DNA from: Chloroflexota bacterium
GTDB lineage: Bacteria > Chloroflexota > Limnocylindria > Limnocylindrales > CSP1-4
DNA: 11,537 bases
NCBI GenBank assembly: GCA_021789355.1
Contig: JAJYJR010000122.1
Span: 1-11,537, forward strand
Direction of reading: 5' to 3'
Part shown: one piece after another, positions 7,225 through 11,537 of the stretch
Layout of the letters: each line of letters begins with the position of its first letter
Position numbering within the stretch: the first letter of the stretch is position 1
Made by a program: the position numbers and the translations under genes
Notes under the pieces: model-generated
Seen by the model: only the letters and a program-made list of their open reading frames with translations
Told to the model about the DNA's origin: nothing
The model's database searches: none

Positions 7225-7832
7225 TCCTCGTCGACATCGGAGCTATTGCCCTTGGATGGGCTTACGTTCTGTGGACTCAGGCGCTACGAACCAGGCGTGC
7301 AGTCATGTTCCTCGCGGTGCTGAGTGCGGTGGTACTCGGGGCGAATCTCGCGCCAGAACCGATCGTGAGGGGTGGCATCGTGGGACTGGCCGCAGCCGCG
7401 TACGTGGTTGGGATCTCGCGATATGCATACATTCTGGTGGGACTCACTCGCGCGGAAGCCGCCTATGAGGCGAACCTCCGCTCGTCGTACGAAGCTGTGC
7501 GGCGCGCGCACGCGCAGTGGGCGCACGCCGATCGTCGCGAGCCAGCCAACGTGGCACGCGCGCTGGTCCGCGACGCATGCGAGTCGGGCATCCGGCACGT
7601 AAGCGAGCTGGAGCCACCCAATCAGCGATGGGCGGAGGTGGCTGCCGCGCTGACCCGATACCTCGGCGCAATGCGGGCGAGAGCCATCGGCGACAGGGCG
7701 GGACCGGCCGGCACAGAACCTGTGGGCGACGAGCAGCTCGAGGCCATGGGTCGCGAGTTGGCGGAAGCGTGGGGGCGGGCTCTCGGCGCCTCTGGCCCGC
7801 CAGCTCGACCTCGGGTCACTCCGCCGCCGTGA
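7221..7832 (+). CDS. Three-helix membrane protein, candidate immunity partner of the Rhs tip
   Basis: The 203-residue protein is not recognised as a named family. Three likely membrane helices cover about residues 1-21 (ILVDIGAIALGWAYVLW), 27-45 (AVMFLAVLSAVVLGANL) and 49-75 (GIVGLAAAAYVVGISRYAYI). They are followed by a charged, helical, probably cytoplasmic domain with the motif ELEPPNQRWAEVAAALTRYL, and a Pro-rich end. Its GTG start overlaps the Rhs stop by four bases (GTGA) with no obvious ribosome site, so translation is probably coupled to the Rhs gene. That position, immediately after a variable Rhs tip, is where immunity genes sit, and a membrane protein would suit a membrane-active tip. 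Its codons share the relaxed third-position GC of the tip, so both probably arrived together. The immunity role is inferred from context only. Confidence 0.75.
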   Translation: MILVDIGAIALGWAYVLWTQALRTRRAVMFLAVLSAVVLGANLAPEPIVRGGIVGLAAAAYVVGISRYAYILVGLTRAEAAYEANLRSSYEAVRRAHAQWAHADRREPANVARALVRDACESGIRHVSELEPPNQRWAEVAAALTRYLGAMRARAIGDRAGPAGTEPVGDEQLEAMGRELAEAWGRALGASGPPARPRVTPPP

Positions 7833-7906
7833 AGAGACCCTCCGCCCGGGCTGACGAGCATGTGGACCCAGGGCCTCAGCGTACAGGATGCCGTGGGCGC
7901 GACGGC

Positions 7907-8182
7907 GTGATCGTCGCCGGCTCCAGCTTCACCTACGACCTGGCCAATGAGCTCGTGCTGACCATGTCCCAGGCCAGGCTGTTCGCGCCGCGTAGCCTCG
8001 TCAGCCTGCTCGGCGGCGGCGTCAACGCCCGCGCCTTCCAGCAGGCCAGCTTGCTCGCGGCGCTGCTGGCGGCAGGCGGGGGCGCGTACCCATGGCCCTT
8101 CCAGGGCCAGCAACCGCCGCCGGGCCCCCCGGTCCAGGTGGTGCCCGCAGGGCCAGCGCCACTTGGGACGTCCGGCAAGTGA
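7907..8182 (+). pseudogene. Orphan Rhs tip fragment with a remnant YD repeat
   Basis: The 91-codon reading frame from GTG 7907 begins with GSSFTYDLANELV. This matches the last YD-type unit of the intact Rhs protein (STYAYNLANALV, about 6226-6264). It then diverges into a hydrophobic stretch (SLVSLLGGG, ASLLAALLAAGGGAY) and a Pro-rich tail (QQPPPGPPVQVV) ending GTSGK. The intact tip also ends in a Pro-rich tail closing GSNRK, directly before a membrane-protein gene, so the layouts are parallel. The fragment lacks signal peptide, repeats and core, so it is best read as a displaced tip of an older or alternative Rhs protein. Expression as a free small protein is possible but has no visible ribosome site. 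Confidence 0.6.
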
Positions 8183-8195
8183 GGTCCGTCATGCC

Positions 8196-8840
8196 ATGAA
8201 CGCCGGCACCTCGCCCGGCCCAGGCGCCCGGGTCGTGTCGCGCCTGCGGCGGGACCAGCTGGCCTCGGGCGGGGCACTGTTCCTGGGTTTCGCTTTCCTC
8301 GGGGTCCTAGCGGGGATTGGGGGGCCCGCGCCTATGCAATGGGAGCTCGTGCTCCCGGTCGGGCTCTTCGGGATCTCCTTCCTCGTGCTCGGGGTGCGCA
8401 GCCGGTTGGTGGCCGACGAGGAGACGATCAGGGTGTGCTTCTTCGGGCTGCGCAGCTCGAGCGTCGCCTGGCGCGATGTGGTGGCGGCGACGTACTTCAT
8501 GAGCCTCCCGAGTTCGAGCTTTGCGGTGACCCTGCGCACGCGCTCAGGACAGCGCCTGCTGGTGCACTGGTACTGGTGGCGCAAGGAGCGCGAGATCGCG
8601 CACCTGATGGCCACGCAGCTGCTGCGCTACGGGGCCGAGTTCGACGAGGTGACGGCGTCGATCGTCAGCCGCGAGTTGCATGTGCCGCCGCCCCTCGCCC
8701 TGCTCGCCCATGTGCCCTGGAAGCGCAGCGTCCCGGCGTACATGGCGGCGCACCCAGGCCAGGCTTCCGTACGCATCCTGGCGGGCCTGCTCGTAGCGAT
8801 CCTCGTGCTTGCCGTGCTCGTCTTCTGGCGGCCCGGGTAG
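8196..8840 (+). CDS. Membrane protein with a bacterial PH-like domain
   Basis: The 214-residue product has two likely membrane helices near the N terminus (about residues 23-42, ALFLGFAFLGVLAGIG; and 48-68, LVLPVGLFGISFLVLGV). A PH-like strand pattern follows (RLVADEETIRVCFFG, then VAWRDVVAATYF, then FAVTLRTRSGQRLLVHW), as in small bacterial PH-domain membrane proteins where a membrane hairpin precedes the PH fold. A basic WYWWRKERE patch leads into a helix, and a last helix (ILAGLLVAILVLAVLVFW) ends the protein. ATG 8196 is chosen, with GTGAGG at 8179-8184; a TTG at 8163 is less likely. The gene starts 13 bases after the orphan Rhs tip, repeating the tip-then-membrane-protein order of the intact locus. 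It may therefore be the kept immunity gene of that tip, but PH-domain membrane proteins have many roles. Confidence 0.78.
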   Translation: MNAGTSPGPGARVVSRLRRDQLASGGALFLGFAFLGVLAGIGGPAPMQWELVLPVGLFGISFLVLGVRSRLVADEETIRVCFFGLRSSSVAWRDVVAATYFMSLPSSSFAVTLRTRSGQRLLVHWYWWRKEREIAHLMATQLLRYGAEFDEVTASIVSRELHVPPPLALLAHVPWKRSVPAYMAAHPGQASVRILAGLLVAILVLAVLVFWRPG

Positions 8841-8984
8841 AGGTCGCCTCGATCGCGGACCGCGGCACCGATGCCAGTCTGTCCGCGCTCGACCGCCGCC
8901 ATCAACGGGATGCGGCGGCGCGACGATCACCAGGTCACACGATGATGATCGGCGTTCTTTCTTCCCTTCCGCGCCCGTGCGGCG

Positions 8985-10169
8985 TCACCCGCGCGGGCCG
9001 CCCGACAGCGCGCGTGTTCGAGCAGCGAGATCCAGGACGAGGCCGTGCGTCGCGGGTGGGGCCAGGAAGGTGCGGCTCACCAGCATGCGACGGGCACCCA
9101 CCACCCAGGAGATCTGCTCGGCGATGGGATCGCCGGTGCCATAGCGGACCTGCAGGCCGACGCCGCCGCCGGGCACCGCGAACGCCATGTTCGAGTAATC
9201 GCAGGCATAGGTGACCATTTGCCGGTCGAAGGCGGCCGCTCCTGACGCAGTGGCGAACTGCTCGACTTCGACGTCGATCTCCCGGCCCTCGGCGGTATTC
9301 CAACTGCGGGCATAGCCGGAGACGTACCGGTCGTCGATCAAGAGCTGGCGCGCATTCGGCTCATAGCGGCTGGCCGCGAGCGCGTCGAGGCTCAGGGTGC
9401 CCTGGCCGACGAGTGTGGCGGCCGTTCCTGGATCGGTCGGCAGAAGGCCCGCCAGCGTCGCTGGATCGGATGGCTGCTCGCCGCTCGCCGGGGTCGAGCT
9501 CAAGAGGGCGGTGGCCTGGATGCAGACGTCCGCCGACACACGGGGCAGGAACGTGGCCACGGCAACCTGGGGCAGGACGGCCACGACGACGGCCACCGCG
9601 ACCAGGGTGCCGAGCAGTCGCCGGCGCAGGCCGAACACCCGGGCCGTCATCTCGTTGGCTGCCGTCCGCATGGCCTCCAGGGTCTCCTGGCTCGACCGGC
9701 GCACGCCCGCGCGTCGCTCGACTTCCTCAGCCGCATAACGCTGCCAGAGGTCAATGTAGCGCTCCGTGGTCGGCGTCCGGAGCGCGTTGAGCTTCCCGAG
9801 CTCCTCCCGCCAGGTGTCGATGTCGCCCACGGCGAAGTGCTCGTTGGCCTCCTGCACACATTGCCTGAGTTCGGTCAGATCGTTGCGGGACGGTCGGGGG
9901 CCGCCTGTGAGGCGCACAAGCCAGGAGCTCGTGAGCCACGCGAGGATCACCAGCATGCCGGCCGGCCAGATGGCGGCCCGGACAGGGGCAACCGCGGAGA
10001 GGGCCGTCAGCAAGGAGGGCGCGGCGATGCACGCGGCGACGAGCGCCAGCAGCGCCCGGCGAGCTCCGCCGACTCGCAGCGAAGGCCACACGCACGCGAG
10101 GCCGCACCAGGCGGTCAGGCCGACAAACGCGCCGTCGAGGGCGATGCTCAGCCACCCGCCCATCGTCAC
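8985..10169 (-). CDS. Four-helix membrane protein with an extracytoplasmic C-terminal domain, function unknown
   Basis: The 394-residue product faces left, converging on the PH-domain gene. Three helices lie at about 8-30, 36-62 and 66-88. A charged helical domain of about 95 residues follows (ELRQCVQEANEHFAVGD, LNALRTPTTERYIDLWQRYA). A fourth helix (LLGTLVAVAVVVAVL, near 187-205) leads to an outer domain of about 185 residues. That domain contains GYARSW, EQFATASGAAAFDRQM, two cysteines (VCIQAT, YACDYS) and LDLAARTRAL, a pattern I associate with extracytoplasmic domains of unknown function in actinobacteria and relatives. The first half parallels the 7221-7832 protein: three helices, then a charged region with a Pro-x-x-x-x-Trp/Tyr helix. 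GTG 10169 and ATG 10163 are both possible starts; no good ribosome site distinguishes them. Confidence 0.8.
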   Translation of the reverse strand: MTMGGWLSIALDGAFVGLTAWCGLACVWPSLRVGGARRALLALVAACIAAPSLLTALSAVAPVRAAIWPAGMLVILAWLTSSWLVRLTGGPRPSRNDLTELRQCVQEANEHFAVGDIDTWREELGKLNALRTPTTERYIDLWQRYAAEEVERRAGVRRSSQETLEAMRTAANEMTARVFGLRRRLLGTLVAVAVVVAVLPQVAVATFLPRVSADVCIQATALLSSTPASGEQPSDPATLAGLLPTDPGTAATLVGQGTLSLDALAASRYEPNARQLLIDDRYVSGYARSWNTAEGREIDVEVEQFATASGAAAFDRQMVTYACDYSNMAFAVPGGGVGLQVRYGTGDPIAEQISWVVGARRMLVSRTFLAPPATHGLVLDLAARTRALSGGPRG

Positions 10170-10222
10170 GGGCTGGGCGCCCCGAAGGTGGCGGCAGGCG
10201 AATCGGTCATCGTCGCGCGGAC

Positions 10223-10672
10223 ATGATCACCGCAGCGAACGCGGTCGTCCCCCGTCTCTCCATGCCCGGCAGGGTCGGGCGCGCGTCTGCGCAGGGCAAG
10301 GGCCAGAGGGACCGCCCGGCGTGCCTGACGGCCGGCGTGCGAGAGCACCGCCGTACAGGAGCTCTGTGGCTGTATGACCAGATTGGCCAGCTCAATCGGA
10401 TGGTGGCTGATTACTCGGCCCACCGAGACAGCGCTGCCGGCGAACGCTCGCGGCAGCGTTTCGTCGAACGGGGACTCGCTTGGTCAGCCTCCCTTCGGAA
10501 CCGCCATGCACCAACGAGCGACTGGCAGGCGCTTGCGGCCGCCTACGCCGATGGAACGGAGGAGATGGTGCGTGCAGTTGAGGGTGGCCACGACCGATAC
10601 GCTGAGTTCGAGGAGACAGGTCGCCTACTGTTGGCGCGACGAGATGAGCTGCGGCGCAAGTACGCCCGATGA
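10223..10672 (+). CDS. Small charged helical protein, possible retained immunity gene
   Basis: The frame is 149 codons from ATG 10223, but the first 38 or so residues are Arg/Gly-rich and look non-coding. A GTG at 10337 is an alternative start, giving about 111 residues. The convincing part begins ALWLYDQIGQLNRMVADY and is soluble, charged and helical, ending ARRDELRRKYAR. It includes HAPTSDWQALAAAYADG, which resembles in layout the Pro-x-x-x-Trp helices of the 7221 and 8985 proteins. No family is recognised. It lies divergent to the 8985-10169 gene and 73 bases before a broken Rhs core copy. Third-position GC is lower than in the Rhs core. It may be an immunity gene or part of one left behind by a tip exchange; this is inference. 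Confidence 0.55.
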   Translation: MITAANAVVPRLSMPGRVGRASAQGKGQRDRPACLTAGVREHRRTGALWLYDQIGQLNRMVADYSAHRDSAAGERSRQRFVERGLAWSASLRNRHAPTSDWQALAAAYADGTEEMVRAVEGGHDRYAEFEETGRLLLARRDELRRKYAR

Positions 10673-10742
10673 CGACCGAGGGTACTGACGAGGCTGCGGA
10701 GGCGCCGGCACCGTCGTTGACGACGCCGAGTTCAAGTGAACC

Positions 10743-11027
10743 GTGCAGTTCACCGTCGACCGCGCGTTTTCCCTGCCCAGCGTGGCCGCCGAGCGCGACG
10801 GGAGCGGCAAGCTCCTCCGCCGCTACAGCTACGGCCTCGCGCTCCTGGGCCAGAGCACCGCCAACAAGGGCCCCTACTGGTATCACCAGGACGGGCTGGG
10901 CTCGGTGAGCGACATCACCTCGTCTGCAGGCACCCCGCTCTGGTGGGCCGAGTACCAGCCCTACGGCCTGCTGCGCGCCTCAGGCTCCACCTCCCAGCCG
11001 GTGGGTACCTCCGCCGCTACGGGGTGA
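10743..11027 (+). pseudogene. Truncated second copy of the Rhs core
   Basis: Codons 10746-10997 encode a near copy of residues 1106-1189 of the intact Rhs protein, from QFTVDRAFSLP through YWYHQDGLGSVSDIT and WWAEYQPYGLL to ASGSTSQ. About 71 of 84 residues are identical by hand count. There is no YD array or signal sequence before it. After GSTSQ the copy lacks the expected LFTGQYQD and YYLRARQYDP blocks and meets a TGA at 11025-11027. Many differences are synonymous, so the segment evolved under selection as protein before being cut off. GTG 10743 could start a 94-codon product, but no ribosome site is seen. The fragment is the classic sign of a partial Rhs element kept behind a complete one. 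Confidence 0.85.
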
Positions 11028-11170
11028 AGACCGATGGCCTGCGCTGGCTGACATACGTCGGGCCGTCGAAGGCCGCCGCGCTGAACGTCGAGGCGGCCCG
11101 CCAGGCGCCGGGCGCCGAGTGCAGCCCCGTGGCCGGGGGTCTTCTGGTATGCGTCGATCCCTCGCCGGGC
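11006..11170 (+). pseudogene. Frame-shifted remnant of a second Rhs tip domain
   Basis: In the frame one base back from the core copy, the sequence reads YLRRYGVKTDGLRWLTYVG, then AAALNVEAARQ, then GLLVCVDPSPG, with strongly coding-like GC-ending codons. The opening YLRRYG may be what is left of the YYLRARQYDP core block, fused after a deletion of about 50 bases that also changed the frame. The rest then would be the start of a different tip. I recognise no family with certainty, and coding-like signal fades after about 11170. It cannot be translated with the core copy as the sequence stands. Confidence 0.4.
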
Positions 11171-11288
11171 CGCGCGGTCCGTCGCGCCCTCGCTGCCCGT
11201 GCCGCTGCCGGTCCGCCGCCCGGAGGTCACTGGCGGCGCTCGCTCCGGCACGCTCCGTGTGCCGCGCACTCTGGGAGACAGGCCGCGA

Positions 11289-11537
11289 TTACCAGGCCGC
11301 GACCGCGGCCAAGTCGGGGTGGGACGGACACGCGGCGCCTGGGGCGACCAGCTGGTCGCATCGCGTCAGCGACCCGTCGTGGGCCGCATACTCCGGGCAG
11401 CGCACGAGCCCGTCGCTCGCCTCCGTCCGTGACCGGCGCTGCTCGTGCGTCGGGAGCAGGGGGTCCAGCCACGCGTCGCTCCAGACGATCACGCGCCGGG
11501 CCACCTCGGCCGCGTCGTAGCTGCCGAGGCCCGCCAC
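11289..11537 (-). CDS. Small Cys/His protein, possibly zinc-binding, at the right edge
   Basis: Eighty-two residues read leftward from a GTG at the window edge to a TAA; the true start may lie outside. The N-terminal half is helical and acidic with several tryptophans (YDAAEVARRVIVWSDAWLD, then LPTHEQRR). The C-terminal half carries Cys47, Cys60, Cys70 and His73 (RCPEYAAHDGS, RCDQLV, GAACPSHPD), a spacing that could bind one zinc ion. I recognise no named family. It is preferred over the overlapping + strand frame because its motifs are ordered and its composition less Arg/Ser-biased. It converges on the broken Rhs tip, so it probably belongs to the next functional block. Confidence 0.6.
   Translation of the reverse strand: MAGLGSYDAAEVARRVIVWSDAWLDPLLPTHEQRRSRTEASDGLVRCPEYAAHDGSLTRCDQLVAPGAACPSHPDLAAVAAW

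Noticed and set aside
7517..7906. Upstream extension of the orphan tip frame to 7517
   Set aside because: This part overlaps the 7221-7832 membrane protein in another frame and reads as Arg/Gly/Ser-rich noise; the Rhs-like sequence begins only near 7907-7919.
8841..8984. Possible terminator between the converging genes
   Set aside because: Only a six-base GC stem (around 8971-8998) with a long loop was found, and the T-rich stretch near 8957-8970 is not placed after a good stem on the + strand. No gene is seen in these 144 bases.
8339..9214. A 291-codon + strand frame overlapping the PH-domain gene and the end of the - strand membrane protein
   Set aside because: It is Arg/Ala/Pro-rich without motifs and conflicts with two better supported genes.
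7225..10745. Insertion sequence or transposase driving the Rhs rearrangements
   Set aside because: No DDE or HUH transposase, integrase, terminal inverted repeats or target duplication was seen; the rearrangement is explained better by recombination between Rhs core copies.
11119..11520. A 133-codon + strand frame at the right end
   Set aside because: It is Arg/Ser-rich and lies mostly opposite the - strand Cys/His protein, which has better ordered motifs; the DYQAATAAKSGWDG stretch is tempting but unsupported.

Overview
The window is about 70% GC, with strongly GC-ending codons, GTG starts and GGAGG-type ribosome sites. This suggests a high-GC bacterium, most likely Actinomycetota or Chloroflexota, though no marker gene settles the phylum. 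It has two very different halves.

Bases 1-2983 are the 3' part of a bacterial microcompartment (BMC) operon on the + strand. In order it carries the end of a BMC-P (EutN/CcmL) pentamer, a CoA-acylating aldehyde dehydrogenase of the PduP/EutE type with a likely N-terminal encapsulation helix, a PduT-like tandem-domain shell trimer (BMC-T), and two more BMC-P pentamers. Overlaps and short gaps indicate one transcript. The aldehyde dehydrogenase would turn an aldehyde made inside the shell into an acyl-CoA. The signature enzyme that makes the aldehyde, and the hexameric BMC-H shell proteins, must lie to the left. The BMC-T has His where PduT has its pore iron-sulfur ligand Cys.

Bases 3046-11027 are an Rhs/YD-repeat polymorphic-toxin region. 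A complete 1392-residue secreted Rhs protein (signal peptide, Pro/Ala-rich linker, DUF4114-like domain, DUF6531-like domain, about 30 YD repeats, Rhs core) ends in a short hydrophobic and Pro-rich tip of different base composition. Its stop overlaps the start of a three-helix membrane protein, the best immunity candidate. Behind it lie degenerate pieces: an orphan tip with a remnant of a YD repeat, a membrane PH-domain protein, a convergent membrane protein on the - strand, a small helical protein, and a 252-bp second copy of the Rhs core (about 88% identical by hand count) that is cut off and runs into a shifted reading frame. This is the layout expected of an Rhs locus that has exchanged its tips and kept old immunity genes.

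The right edge (11289-11537, - strand) holds a small Cys/His-rich protein. No RNA genes, CRISPR arrays, transposases or convincing terminators were seen.
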